NCBI RefSeq assembly: GCF_016907295.1
Contig: NZ_JAFBBR010000001.1
Coordinates: forward strand, 2,852,001-2,916,000
Source of the DNA: Microbacterium dextranolyticum
GTDB taxonomy: Bacteria; Actinomycetota; Actinomycetes; Actinomycetales; Microbacteriaceae
Direction: 5' to 3'
DNA: 64,000 nucleotides
The notes beneath the pieces are model-generated. The model searched no databases. It was not told the DNA's origin and worked only from the letters and a program-made list of their open reading frames with translations. Positions within the stretch are counted from its first letter, which is position 1, and each line of letters begins with the position of its first letter. Below are positions 49,670 through 58,655 of the stretch, one piece after another. The position numbers and the translations under genes are program-made.

Positions 49670-50517
49670 CGCTTTCCTCGCAGTTCCAGCGTGCAGCATT
49701 TGATGCCTCCCCCGCCGAGCAGCAGCTCGGAGAGATCGACGGGGACGGGGCGGTACCCGCGCTCGCGCAACTGCTCGGCGAAGCCGGTGGCGCGCGGCGA
49801 GATGAAGACGTTGCAGCCGTCGGATGCCGCGTTCAGGCCGAACACGGCACCGTCGGCATCCGAGACCCGGATCGCGTCCGGGAAACGCTCCTCCAGCACC
49901 TCGCGCGATGCGTCGTCGAAGGCCGTCGGCAGGTAGGCGATGCTCGCCGCACCCGATCCGGGTTCGGTCGGCGCCCCGGAGGAGGGGTCGAGCACGGCGA
50001 TCGCGGTGTCGAGATGGTAGAAGCGTGGATCGACGAGCCTCAGCGAGACCACCTCGAGGCCGAAGACGTCCGCGACCTCGCGATGGCTGTGCCCGGTCGA
50101 GCGGAAGCCGGTTCCGGCGAGGATCGTGTCGCCCACCAGCAGGAAGTCGCCCTCGCCCTCTTGGACCTCGATCGGCTCGACGACCTCGAACCCGTGGGCG
50201 GCGAACCAGTCCATGAAGGGCTGCTCCTCGCCACGACGTTCGTCGACGCGGAAGCGCACACCGAGCGCGCGTCCATCGACGGTGAACCCGCCATTGGCGG
50301 TGTACACCATGTCGGGAAGGCCCGGCACGGGGTCGATCAGTTCCACCTCGTGTCCGAGGGACACGTACGTGTCGTGGAGCGTCTGCCATTGCGCGAGAGC
50401 GCGCGCCGTATCGGTAGGCCGCTCCGGCTGCATCCACGGGTTGATGCGGTAGCTGACGGTGAAATGCTCGGGCCGGCACATCAGATACCGGCGGGGCTGG
50501 GCGATGCGGTGACTCAT
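49666..50517 (-). CDS. ddaH: Dimethylarginine dimethylaminohydrolase-like guanidino hydrolase
   Basis: 283 aa, amidinotransferase/arginine-deiminase fold. RRYLMCRPEHFTVSYRINPW at the start, LPDMVYTANGGFTVDG, FRSTGHSHREVADVFG, RFYHLDTAIAVLD with the catalytic His, and GGGGIKCCTLELRGKR with the catalytic Cys close to the C-terminus. It hydrolyses a guanidino group, forming citrulline from methylarginines, or perhaps acts directly on arginine. Position in front of rocD fits a route toward ornithine, but the citrulline-to-ornithine step is not encoded here. GAGGAG lies 7 nt before ATG 50517. Confidence 0.88.
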   Translation of the reverse strand: MSHRIAQPRRYLMCRPEHFTVSYRINPWMQPERPTDTARALAQWQTLHDTYVSLGHEVELIDPVPGLPDMVYTANGGFTVDGRALGVRFRVDERRGEEQPFMDWFAAHGFEVVEPIEVQEGEGDFLLVGDTILAGTGFRSTGHSHREVADVFGLEVVSLRLVDPRFYHLDTAIAVLDPSSGAPTEPGSGAASIAYLPTAFDDASREVLEERFPDAIRVSDADGAVFGLNAASDGCNVFISPRATGFAEQLRERGYRPVPVDLSELLLGGGGIKCCTLELRGKR

Positions 50518-50706
50518 CTGATCGCTCCTCACTCCTTGTTCGTTCGCACAGAGGGGGGCGGACGCTGTCCCGAGGCCCGTCGGCACTTCGACTCGCGATC
50601 ACGGGATCGCCGAGGAAATGTCGGGGCGGGCACGCCGGCATCCATTCTGCCAGACGCACGCTCGCTCCTCTGTGGACATCTCGCGCCCGCATCCCCGCAA
50701 AGTGAG

Positions 50707-50712
50707 TAGATT
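50707..50712 (+). promoter_or_regulatory. Probable -10 box of the TetR gene
   Basis: TAGATT 8 nt before ATG 50721 in an AT-rich stretch; too close for a normal leader, so probably leaderless. Confidence 0.4.
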
Positions 50713-50720
50713 TCTTTTGT

Positions 50721-51479
50721 ATGGGACGTCGTACCGGCGACGAGACGCGGGCACTGCTGCTACGGGTGGGCATGCAGTTGCTGCTCGAGCGCGGCGTCTC
50801 GGCCGGCGTTCAGCACATCCGCCTGCAGGACGTCCTGCGGCACGCGGGGCTCACGACCGGCGCCGCGTACCGGCTCTGGGCCGACCAGAGCGACTACCAG
50901 CGCGACCTCGCCGTCGCGATGGTGCGTCTGCGCCTGAGCGGTCCCGCCGACTACGCGCGTGCCGCGGTCGAGGCTCTCGTCGCGAACGGCGCCACCGGCG
51001 ACGAAGTCATCCGTGCCGCCGCCGAGGCGCACGTGCGGTCGGCCATGGTCGATGTCGACGACCCCGCCGACGCGGCCGACGCACAGCAGTTCCTCGTCTC
51101 CCTCGCGCTGCGCACGACGGCGCAGACCTGGCCCGAGCTGAAAGAGGCCAGCTCCGAGCGGCACCGCGAGTCCATCGCCGCGTTCGCCGAGCTATACGGG
51201 TTCCTCATGGACGCGTACGGGCTGCGGATGAAGTCCCCGCTGACCCTCGAGGACTTCACCGAGGCGATGGCGGCGATGGGCGAGGGCTTCGCGGTGCGCG
51301 CGATGGAAGGCATCGAGCATCCCCGCTACGACGTTGCGGAGGGCGATGAACTGCCGACGGGCACCTGGAGTCTGTTCGCTCTCGGTGTCCGTGCGCTGGT
51401 CAGGGAGTTCATGACGCCGATCGAGCCGCCTGAGCACCCGGATGCATCCCGCGGGGGTGGGAGCTCTGGGGCCGAGTGA
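50721..51479 (+). CDS. TetR-family transcriptional regulator
   Basis: 252 aa. HTH near residues 8-55: DETRALLLRVGMQLLLERGV, LQDVLRHAGLTTGAAYRLWA (recognition helix), then a large helical ligand domain and a Pro/Ser/Gly-rich tail. Placed between ddaH-rocD (divergent) and putA (convergent), so it may control arginine/proline catabolism, but the sequence alone does not prove this. The gap to ddaH is 203 bp and contains no clear palindrome that I can see. Confidence 0.85.
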   Translation: MGRRTGDETRALLLRVGMQLLLERGVSAGVQHIRLQDVLRHAGLTTGAAYRLWADQSDYQRDLAVAMVRLRLSGPADYARAAVEALVANGATGDEVIRAAAEAHVRSAMVDVDDPADAADAQQFLVSLALRTTAQTWPELKEASSERHRESIAAFAELYGFLMDAYGLRMKSPLTLEDFTEAMAAMGEGFAVRAMEGIEHPRYDVAEGDELPTGTWSLFALGVRALVREFMTPIEPPEHPDASRGGGSSGAE

Positions 51480-51615
51480 ACCCCCAACCCCAGAGCGACA
51501 CTCCCCCCGGCGTGTCATGACGGCGAGACCACAGGCGTATGCCGCTGGAACCGGTCTCCGTCGACGCTCCCCAGATGCGCCAACCTCATCGTCACTCCGA
51601 CGACCTTCAGAAACC

Positions 51616-51634
51616 AGAAAGATAAGTTCTTTCT
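51616..51634. terminator. AT-rich hairpin between TetR gene and putA
   Basis: AGAAAG (51616-51621) and CTTTCT (51629-51634) frame 7 nt in the 165-bp gap between the convergent stops. The stem is weak but is the only inverted repeat there. Confidence 0.35.
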
Positions 51635-51644
51635 CTTGGACGCG

Positions 51645-54600
51645 TCAGATGACGCCCTCGCTCCAGCGGTCGGGCGTGCCGAAGCGATGCGCGGTGATCG
51701 AGATCGACTGCTCGTGGAGGAACGGCAGAAGCTCGATCCGGCCGGCCGTCGTCACCGGCTCGGCATAGACCGCGATGCTCGGGTCGCCCTTCGTCGCCGC
51801 TCCCACCGCCGAGCGCAGTGCCGCGACGGATGCCGCCGGCCCGACCAGGCGCACGCGCACCCCGTCGTCCTCACTCGCCACGATCCGCACCCGGTCGATC
51901 CATTCCTCGTCGCTCTCCACGAAGACCGGCACATCGCGGTCGCCGAGGGCATGGCGCACGGCGGCGGGCAGTCCCAACGGTGCGCTCAGCGTGAAGCCCG
52001 CACCGGCTCGCACACCGGCCACGACCACGCGCAGCAGCTCGTGCCACGAGGCATCCCGCGCGGCCCGCACGGCCACCTCCACCGGACGGTAGCGGAACAG
52101 GTTCCGCTCGACGCCCAGCCGCGAGACGTCGCGGACACGACCGAACTCCCGATCCCACGCGACCGCGTCCGACAGCGCTCCGCGACGGAGCCATTCGAAG
52201 GACTCGTACTCGAGGGAGGGCTGGGCGGATTCGATGAGGTCCGTGATCCGCGAGTCCAGCCCGCGCAGATGCAGCGTCGACGAGATCGGGCCCGGCGAGG
52301 ACGGACGCCACGAGCCGAGCCCGACGAGGTAGTTCGGGCCGCCGGCCTTCGCACCCGGGCCCACCGCCGACCGCTTCCAGCCGCCGAACGGCTGGCGTTG
52401 GACGATCGCACCGGTGATCCCCCGATTGACGTACAGGTTGCCCGCGCGCACCTCGGTCAGCCACACCGCGAGGTCTTCGGGGTTCTGGGTGTGGAGCCCG
52501 GCCGTGAGCCCGTAGGCGACCGCGTTCTGGATCTCGATCGCGTCGGCGAGCGACGACGTATGGATCACGCCCAGCATCGGCCCGAAGAACTCCTCGAGAT
52601 GCGTACGCGAGCCCGGACGCACTCCCACGCGGATGCCGGGGCGCCACAGGCGTCCGTCACCGCCGCCCGGCGCACCGCTCTCGACCGGACGAGGCTCGAC
52701 GAGCCACTCCTCCCCGTCGTCGAGCTCGGTCAGCGCCCACGCGAGCCTGCCGTGCGGCCGTTCGATGACGGGACCGACCTCGCTGCGCGGGTCGGACGGC
52801 AGGCCGACCCGGAGCGACTCGGTGGCATCCACCAGCTGGCGGGCGAACCGCTCCGACCGCGCGACGGATCCGACGAGGATCGCGAGCGATGCGGCCGAGC
52901 ACTTCTGCCCGGCGTGGCCGAACGCGCTCTTGACGAGATCGGATGCCGCGAGATCGAGATCGGCCGACGGCATCACGATCATGGCGTTCTTGCCGCTCGT
53001 CTCCGCCAGCAGCCGCAGGTCGTGACGCCACGACCGGAAGAGCGCCGCCGTCTCCCACGACCCGGTGAGGATCACACGGTCGACGCCGTCGTGGGCGATC
53101 AGCCGACGACCGAGGGCATCCTCGTCGAGGTCGACGAGCGCGAGGACATCTCGCGGCACCCCCGCGTCCCACAGGGCATCGGCGAGGACGGCGGCGCACC
53201 GGCGCGCCTGCGGCGCCGGCTTGAGGACGACGCCCGACCCCGCGGCGAGCGCGGCGAGCACCCCACCCGCGGGGATCGCGAGCGGGAAGTTCCACGGCGG
53301 GGCGACGACCGTGAGCCGCGCCGGCACGAAGACGGCGCCGGCCACGCGGTCGAGCTCCTTCGCCGTCGCCGCGTAGTAGTTCGCGAAGTCGACCGCCTCG
53401 CTCACCTCCACGTCGGCCTCGGCGAGCACCTTGCCGGTCTCAGCGGCGGCGACCTCGATCAGCTCGCCACGGCGGGCCTCGAGCGTACGGGCGGCGGAGC
53501 GCAGCACGGCGGCCCGCTCCGCCGCCGAGCGCGCACCCCACGCGGCACCGGCCGCGCGGACATCGGCGACGATCGCGTCGAGCCGCGTCTCGTCGTCCAC
53601 GCGGGCGTCCGAGATCGTCCGGATGCCGGCGTCGGAGGCCTCGACGCGGGCCAGGATCTGCGCCGCCCATGCACGGTTGCCGGGGAGCGAGGGGTCGGAG
53701 TCGGGGGTGTTGTGGAATCCGGGAGCGCCCGCCTCGGGCCGCCCGGCGGATCTCTCCTCGCGGCCGGCGAAGACCGCGGTGTCGACGAATGCCTCCCCAC
53801 CGAACATGTCGGCGCGACCGCCGCCGTCGCCCTCACCCTGCGCGATCTGCAGCACCACCTGGGTGAGGTCGGGTCCGTCCGAGGCATCCTCCGTCTCCGG
53901 CATGGTGAGGAGAGGCGCGGCCTCGGAGGTGTCGGAGGCGTCGGCCCGGTCGACGCCGGAGGCATCGTCCGGTGCCGTCGACCCCTCGCCCGCGCGGTCC
54001 TGACGTCGACGCGCCGACGCGGGCAGGTCCGCGCCGGACGCGCGGGCCACCGAGGCGACGAACCGCTCGCGCTCCCGCTCACGCAGCGCCGCATCGGACG
54101 CGAGATCGAACGCGGCGGACAGGAAGTTCTCGCTCGAGGCGTTCTCCTCCAGCCGGCGCACCAGGTAGCTGATCGCCACATCGAACTCGTCGGGCCGCAC
54201 CACGGGGGTGTAGAGAAGCACACCCCCGACCTCGCGCGCGACCGCGTCGACCTGGCCCTGGGCCATGCCGAGCAGCATCTCGAACTCGATGTCGTCGCGG
54301 ACCCCGCGCTCGCCCGCGAGCTCCCACGCATAGGCGATGTCGAAGAGATTGTGGCCTGCCACGCCGATGCGCACGGCCCGGGTGCGCTTCACGTCCAGCG
54401 CCTCGTGCAGGCAGCGCAGGTACGAGGCATCCGTGTCGAGCTTCGAGGCGTGCGTCGCGAGCTCCCAGCCGTGCATCGCGGCATCCACCCGCTCCATCGC
54501 GAGGTTCGCACCCTTCACCAGGCGGACCTTGATGCGGGCACCCCCGTCGTCGACGCGCCGCTGCGCCCACTCCGTGAGCCGCCGCAGCGCGGGCAGCGCG

Positions 54601-55385
54601 TCGGGGAGATAGGCCTGCAGCACGATGCCCGCCTCGAGCCTCGCGAGGCGATCGTCGTCGAGCAGGCGGGTGAAGACCGCGATCGTGAGGTCGAGGTCGC
54701 GATACTCCTCCATGTCGAGGTTGAGGAACGTGCCCCGTTCGAGCGCCGAGAGGTACAGGGGCATCAGGCGCTCGACGACGAGATCGACGGTCTGATCGAA
54801 CGCCCACATCGACAGGCGGCTCGCGATCGCCGACACCTTCACCGAGACGTAGTCGACGTCGTCGCGACGGATGAGGTCGTGGATGCCGTCGAGACGCCGC
54901 CGCGCCTCGTCCTCGCCGAGCACCGCCTCACCGAGCAGGTTGAGGTTCAGCCGCGCGCCGGACCCGCGGAGCGTCGCGAGGGCGGGGCCGAGCCGGTCCG
55001 GTCGCGCGTCGACGACCAGATGGCCCACCATCTCGCGCAGCACGCGCCGGGCGATGGGCACGACAGGGGTGGGGAGTACCGGCGCGAGAGCACCGCCGGC
55101 CCGGACCGCGGCGCGCAGGTACCACGGCAGGAAGCCGGGGACGAGCGGCGCGACGCGCTGCAGGTTCGCGGCGGCGGCGGTGAGCGACTCGGGGCGCATG
55201 ACGCCGTCGACGAAGCCGACCGTGAAGGGCAGACCGTCCGGGTCTTTCAGGACGCCGGCGAGGCGCTCCGCCGCAGGGTCGACCGGGACACCCGACTCTT
55301 CGGCGATCCACCGCTCGGCCAGGGCGATCGCCCGGGCGGTGACCGCGTCGTCGGCAGAGTTCGGCATCGCAGTCCCGTCGGTCAT
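51645..55385 (-). CDS. putA: Bifunctional proline dehydrogenase / 1-pyrroline-5-carboxylate dehydrogenase
   Basis: 1246 aa. Residues about 1-450 form the FAD-dependent PRODH barrel (LNLNLLGEAVLGEDEARRRL, DYVSVKVSAIASRLSMWAFD, RIKVRLVKGANLAMERVDA, YLRCLHEAL). Residues about 460-570 are an acidic, low-complexity linker (TAPDDASGVDRADASDTSEA). The rest is the aldehyde dehydrogenase part: VVAPPWNFPLAIPAGGVLAA, LLAETSGKNAMIVM, AFGHAGQKCSAASL with the catalytic Cys near residue 827 and NLYVNRGITGAIVQRQPFGG. ATG 55385 has GGAGGA immediately upstream. It turns proline to glutamate and can receive the P5C formed by rocD. Confidence 0.95.
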   Translation of the reverse strand: MTDGTAMPNSADDAVTARAIALAERWIAEESGVPVDPAAERLAGVLKDPDGLPFTVGFVDGVMRPESLTAAAANLQRVAPLVPGFLPWYLRAAVRAGGALAPVLPTPVVPIARRVLREMVGHLVVDARPDRLGPALATLRGSGARLNLNLLGEAVLGEDEARRRLDGIHDLIRRDDVDYVSVKVSAIASRLSMWAFDQTVDLVVERLMPLYLSALERGTFLNLDMEEYRDLDLTIAVFTRLLDDDRLARLEAGIVLQAYLPDALPALRRLTEWAQRRVDDGGARIKVRLVKGANLAMERVDAAMHGWELATHASKLDTDASYLRCLHEALDVKRTRAVRIGVAGHNLFDIAYAWELAGERGVRDDIEFEMLLGMAQGQVDAVAREVGGVLLYTPVVRPDEFDVAISYLVRRLEENASSENFLSAAFDLASDAALRERERERFVASVARASGADLPASARRRQDRAGEGSTAPDDASGVDRADASDTSEAAPLLTMPETEDASDGPDLTQVVLQIAQGEGDGGGRADMFGGEAFVDTAVFAGREERSAGRPEAGAPGFHNTPDSDPSLPGNRAWAAQILARVEASDAGIRTISDARVDDETRLDAIVADVRAAGAAWGARSAAERAAVLRSAARTLEARRGELIEVAAAETGKVLAEADVEVSEAVDFANYYAATAKELDRVAGAVFVPARLTVVAPPWNFPLAIPAGGVLAALAAGSGVVLKPAPQARRCAAVLADALWDAGVPRDVLALVDLDEDALGRRLIAHDGVDRVILTGSWETAALFRSWRHDLRLLAETSGKNAMIVMPSADLDLAASDLVKSAFGHAGQKCSAASLAILVGSVARSERFARQLVDATESLRVGLPSDPRSEVGPVIERPHGRLAWALTELDDGEEWLVEPRPVESGAPGGGDGRLWRPGIRVGVRPGSRTHLEEFFGPMLGVIHTSSLADAIEIQNAVAYGLTAGLHTQNPEDLAVWLTEVRAGNLYVNRGITGAIVQRQPFGGWKRSAVGPGAKAGGPNYLVGLGSWRPSSPGPISSTLHLRGLDSRITDLIESAQPSLEYESFEWLRRGALSDAVAWDREFGRVRDVSRLGVERNLFRYRPVEVAVRAARDASWHELLRVVVAGVRAGAGFTLSAPLGLPAAVRHALGDRDVPVFVESDEEWIDRVRIVASEDDGVRVRLVGPAASVAALRSAVGAATKGDPSIAVYAEPVTTAGRIELLPFLHEQSISITAHRFGTPDRWSEGVI

Positions 55386-55516
55386 TCCTCCAGCCTGCAC
55401 CGTGGTCCGCGCAACACGGCGAGGCGCACGTACGATTCGGCAAACGCACGGATGCACCGCCCCGCCGTGCGCGGTCCCGTCACGACGCGGGCTCGTCACA
55501 GCACCGTGTCGCCCCC

Positions 55517-55522
55517 TACCCT
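55517..55522 (+). promoter_or_regulatory. -10 box of the three-gene exported-protein operon
   Basis: TACCCT exactly 6 nt before GTG 55529. Confidence 0.5.
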
Positions 55523-55528
55523 GTTCGG

Positions 55529-56197
55529 GTGACCATTCCGCCCGCCGCACCCACCGGTGCCCCCGAGCCGCGTGATCGCTTCACGCGGCTGCGGAAGGCG
55601 ACCGACCGAGTGCCCACGAAGTGGTTCGCCGCGATCGGAACGACTCTGTTCCTCGCGGTGACGGCGGTTTTCGGGGGCCTGAGTCCGGTCGCCGCCGAGG
55701 AGAAGCCGCTCGCGCAACTGTCGGACGGCCAGACGCACACCAGCGCCCAGCTGAACGTCACGGTCGAACGCGCCGCGTTGATCGACCGCCTCCCCGGCTC
55801 GGGCGCGATCGCCGACCGCGAGAAGGGCGAACGCATCCTCGTCGTGCTCGTGCGCCTGGAGAACCTCTGGACCCGGCCGCTCTCCTCGGGATCACAGCCC
55901 GGCTTCGCGCAGTCGGTGCGGCTCGCCGCGGACTCCCGACCCGCCGACGGGGTCGTGCGCGAAGACGACCAGACCGCGCCGTTCTGGCTGCAGCCGAACG
56001 TCCCGGTACTCGTCGCCTTCAGCTGGGTGGTCCGCGGATCCGACTACGCGGATGCCTCGGAGGTCACGATCGTTCTCGAGGACGGATCTCTCGTCGTCGG
56101 CCAGATGCTCTACGTCGGCGAGGACTGGGGCGACTACGCGCCCGCCGCCGAGGTGACGCTGCCCCTCGCCGACGTGGGCGCGGGGGTCGGCTCGTGA
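55529..56197 (+). CDS. Membrane-anchored exported protein, operon gene 1
   Basis: 222 aa. Basic cytoplasmic head (DRFTRLRKATDRVPTKW), one helix (FAAIGTTLFLAVTAVFGGL) and an exported beta-rich domain: LNVTVERAALIDRLPGSGA, ERILVVLVRLENLWTRPL, FWLQPNVPVLVAFSWVV. The pattern resembles DUF4352-like Ig-fold domains seen in actinobacterial envelope proteins. No enzyme motif. GTG 55529 follows TACCCT by 6 nt. The next gene overlaps by GTGA. Probable role in the cell envelope; function unknown. Confidence 0.72.
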   Translation: MTIPPAAPTGAPEPRDRFTRLRKATDRVPTKWFAAIGTTLFLAVTAVFGGLSPVAAEEKPLAQLSDGQTHTSAQLNVTVERAALIDRLPGSGAIADREKGERILVVLVRLENLWTRPLSSGSQPGFAQSVRLAADSRPADGVVREDDQTAPFWLQPNVPVLVAFSWVVRGSDYADASEVTIVLEDGSLVVGQMLYVGEDWGDYAPAAEVTLPLADVGAGVGS

Positions 56198-56796
56198 AGC
56201 GCGCGCTGACCTGGGTGGCCGCCCTCGCGATGCTCGTCGCGGCGTGGGTCATCTCGGGCGAGACACCGGACGGCGAGCAGCGGATCGACGACCCCTTCCC
56301 CGTGACCGCCCGGGTGGGAGAAGCGGTCACTTCGGACAACCTCGGGGTGACCGTGCACGACGTGCGCCTCACCGACCGGCTCTCGACAGGCGGGTGGTCC
56401 GCGGACGGGACCTGGCTCGTGGTCAGTCTCGACGCCTGGCTCGTGCGCCGCGAGCCCGCGTCGCTGAAGCTCGGCTACCTGGTCGTCGGCGACCGGACGT
56501 TCCTCGCGAGCGAGCGCGTCGCGACCTACGACGTGGACGCGTCACTGAGCGGTTCCGGCCTGCACACCGGCATCCCGCGTACCGGCACGCTCGTGTTCGA
56601 GCTGCCCGCCGACATCGCCTCGGACCCGGATGCCGCGAACGCATCGCTGCAGCTGTCCCTCGGCACGCCGCTCCCCGCGCTCTCTCCGCGGCAGAATCAG
56701 CGCGGCGCCGCCGTGGCCGAGTTCGCCGTCGATCTCACCGCGCTGCCGCACGACACGACGACGGCACTCCCCGACACCTCCTGGACGACTCCGTGA
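56194..56796 (+). CDS. Membrane-anchored exported protein, operon gene 2
   Basis: 200 aa. Signal anchor VKRALTWVAALAMLVAAWVI, then an exported beta domain: LGVTVHDVRLTDRLSTGGWS, TWLVVSLDAWLVRREPASLK, GTLVFELPADIASDPDAAN. Similar in design to the preceding gene product, so both probably have Ig-like folds. GTGA overlaps both the previous stop and the next start, implying strict co-translation of three proteins that may work as one complex. Confidence 0.72.
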   Translation: MKRALTWVAALAMLVAAWVISGETPDGEQRIDDPFPVTARVGEAVTSDNLGVTVHDVRLTDRLSTGGWSADGTWLVVSLDAWLVRREPASLKLGYLVVGDRTFLASERVATYDVDASLSGSGLHTGIPRTGTLVFELPADIASDPDAANASLQLSLGTPLPALSPRQNQRGAAVAEFAVDLTALPHDTTTALPDTSWTTP

Positions 56797-57323
56797 CCGG
56801 CCGCTGGTGGCGTCGCAACGCGCTCGCGCTCGTCGCACTGGTCATCCTGGTGCCGACGAGCGTCTGGGCGTTCGACCAGATCCAGGGAGGACTCTCGCGC
56901 GACGCGCAGCGCGACCTCGATCCCGGCCGGAGCGCCGAGGTGCTCGACTGGACGTTCGACGTACCGCGCCTCGAACCCGTCGATGCGACGGAGGTGCGCG
57001 CGCCCGCCGGGAGCATCCCCGTCGTCGTCCGCGTGCGCGTGACTCCCGGTCAGGGCCAGGTCAGCTGCAGCGAGCCGTCGGTCGTCGACCCCGCGACCGG
57101 GCGCACCTGGGCGGTGGCACGGGACCTGCGCTGGACACGCGATGCCGACGACTCGTCGTCGTGCATCACCGGTGGCGACCCGAGCGGGTCAGGCGCCCCG
57201 TTCGACCTCACGACGCTCGTGCTGCTCCCCGGAGACGCCCCGAAGGACCTCACCGTGGTCTTCCCCGGCTACCCGTCCCACGACGAGATCGCCACGAACC
57301 TCCGGTTCCCCGTGAGCCGCTGA
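56793..57323 (+). CDS. Membrane-anchored exported protein, operon gene 3
   Basis: 176 aa. One helix (NALALVALVILVPTSVWAF) and an exported domain with two Cys (GQVSCSEPSVVDPATGRTWA and DSSSCITGGDPSG), which could pair in a disulfide, and PIPV-like beta strands (IPVVVRVRVTPGQGQ). It is translated from GTG 56793 overlapping the previous stop. The last 135 bp are antisense to the membrane-protein gene on the other strand, which is unusual in this otherwise cleanly separated window. Confidence 0.72.
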   Translation: MTGRWWRRNALALVALVILVPTSVWAFDQIQGGLSRDAQRDLDPGRSAEVLDWTFDVPRLEPVDATEVRAPAGSIPVVVRVRVTPGQGQVSCSEPSVVDPATGRTWAVARDLRWTRDADDSSSCITGGDPSGSGAPFDLTTLVLLPGDAPKDLTVVFPGYPSHDEIATNLRFPVSR

Positions 57324-58580
57324 CGCAGCCGCGTCCTCGCGGCGGACGAGGCGCGCGACGGTCGCATCGTAGGTCGCAGCGATCACGCTCATCCGCACGG
57401 GCTCGACCAGCACGGTCACCACGGTGACGAGCGCGAACGATGCGGGCACCCAGAACGAGGGCAGCTCGTGCGGCCCGAAGGCGCGCGAGCCTGCGACGAG
57501 CAGCCACTGCTGGCCGAAGCCGACGAGCACGAACAGCAGCACGTATCCCGCGATGAGCAACGGGCCCGCGCGCCACATCAGCACGATCGCCGCCCAGACC
57601 GGCCGGAAGCGGCCGACGACGAGACTCTCCCAATAGTCCGAGATGCGACGACGCGCACGTCCGGGGATCGCCGCGTACCTCGCCCGGGCCCGCGCGAGAC
57701 GGCTGCCCTCGCGCACACCGCTGAGCTGGGGGGCGGCGGCCTTGACGGCCTGGCCGTACACGACGCCCGCGATCGTGAGCCAGGCGAGGGGCAGCAGCAC
57801 GATGCCGCCCGCTTCGGTGAGGACGAGCCCGACGGCATCCCACGCGTAGCCGAGCGGCGTGAGCCACCCGGTCATCCCCCCGCGCAGGTCGGCGAGCCAG
57901 GCCGTCCCCTGCCGGGTCTGGACCCAGCCCGTCACGACGGCGACGAGGTCGGTGACCAGGTAGGCGGCCAGGTAGACCCAGAGCGCCTCGAGGTAGACCG
58001 CGATCACGCTCGCGACCCGTGCCGTTCCCGCGCGGCGCGGCAGCCGCGCACCGAAGCGCTTGTAGGCCCAGCGTCCTGCGAACGCGATCGCCAGCAGCCC
58101 GATCGTCAGCGGATTGATCCCGAGGTCGGAGATCGTGCCGCTGCGGTCGTACGCGGTGCCCTCGACGGCGGCGCGCAGCCCCCACGCGATCTGCCAGCCG
58201 AAGGCGTCGTTGGTGTACGAGATCACGTCCTGCCGGATGAAGCCCCACGCCGCATAGAACGCGACGAAGGGCAGGATGCCTCCGAGCAGGCTGTCGAGGA
58301 AGGCCGAGCGGCGCTCGGCACCGTCGGTCGGCAGCGGCGAGACGGTGCGCAGCCCCGGCATCCCGTCGCGCAGGACGAGGAACATCGCGACGTAGGCGAC
58401 CAGCAGGGCGAGTGCCGCGACGGGAAGAAGCAGGATGCCCCCGACCGCCGTGCGCGCGCCGACCCAGGCGGCGAGCTTCAGCACCAGGAAGTGCGCGAGG
58501 GTGCCCGCGAGCATCCAGGCGAGCAGCGCCGGCCATCGCGCGAGCCACAACCGGGCGATGCGCGAAAGGAGCGAGGGCAC
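57189..58580 (-). CDS. Polytopic membrane protein
   Basis: 463 aa with about eight to nine hydrophobic segments (ALLAWMLAGTLAHFLVLKLA, LLLPVAALALLVAYVAMFLV, LLGGILPFVAFYAAWGFI, LIAGYVLLFVLVGFGQQWL and FALVTVVTVLVEPVRMSVIA among them). No transporter signature that I recognise. GTG 58580 is supported by TAGCCT exactly 6 nt upstream. No stop occurs in this frame before 57189, so the last 45 codons (polar, charged tail) overlap the convergent gene ending at 57323. The three exported proteins opposite it may be partners, as neighbours in envelope function. Confidence 0.75.
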   Translation of the reverse strand: MPSLLSRIARLWLARWPALLAWMLAGTLAHFLVLKLAAWVGARTAVGGILLLPVAALALLVAYVAMFLVLRDGMPGLRTVSPLPTDGAERRSAFLDSLLGGILPFVAFYAAWGFIRQDVISYTNDAFGWQIAWGLRAAVEGTAYDRSGTISDLGINPLTIGLLAIAFAGRWAYKRFGARLPRRAGTARVASVIAVYLEALWVYLAAYLVTDLVAVVTGWVQTRQGTAWLADLRGGMTGWLTPLGYAWDAVGLVLTEAGGIVLLPLAWLTIAGVVYGQAVKAAAPQLSGVREGSRLARARARYAAIPGRARRRISDYWESLVVGRFRPVWAAIVLMWRAGPLLIAGYVLLFVLVGFGQQWLLVAGSRAFGPHELPSFWVPASFALVTVVTVLVEPVRMSVIAATYDATVARLVRREDAAASAAHGEPEVRGDLVVGRVAGEDHGEVLRGVSGEQHERREVERGA

Positions 58581-58586
58581 GCGTCG

Positions 58587-58592
58587 AGGCTA
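58587..58592 (-). promoter_or_regulatory. -10 box of the polytopic membrane protein gene
   Basis: TAGCCT on the minus strand, exactly 6 nt before GTG 58580. Confidence 0.5.
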
Positions 58593-58655
58593 ACGGGCCG
58601 ACGCGTTCCACGCGAGCGCGGCTGGCGGCGGATGCACGGCGACCGAGATACGGCC

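Noticed and set aside
51636..55532. 1298-codon plus-strand open frame opposite putA.
   Set aside because: Shadow of putA; no motif, unusual composition.
57189..57323. Frameshift in the polytopic membrane protein gene.
   Set aside because: The frame is open and shows no second in-frame continuation elsewhere; a long polar tail overlapping the convergent gene is the simpler reading, though comparison with homologues is needed.
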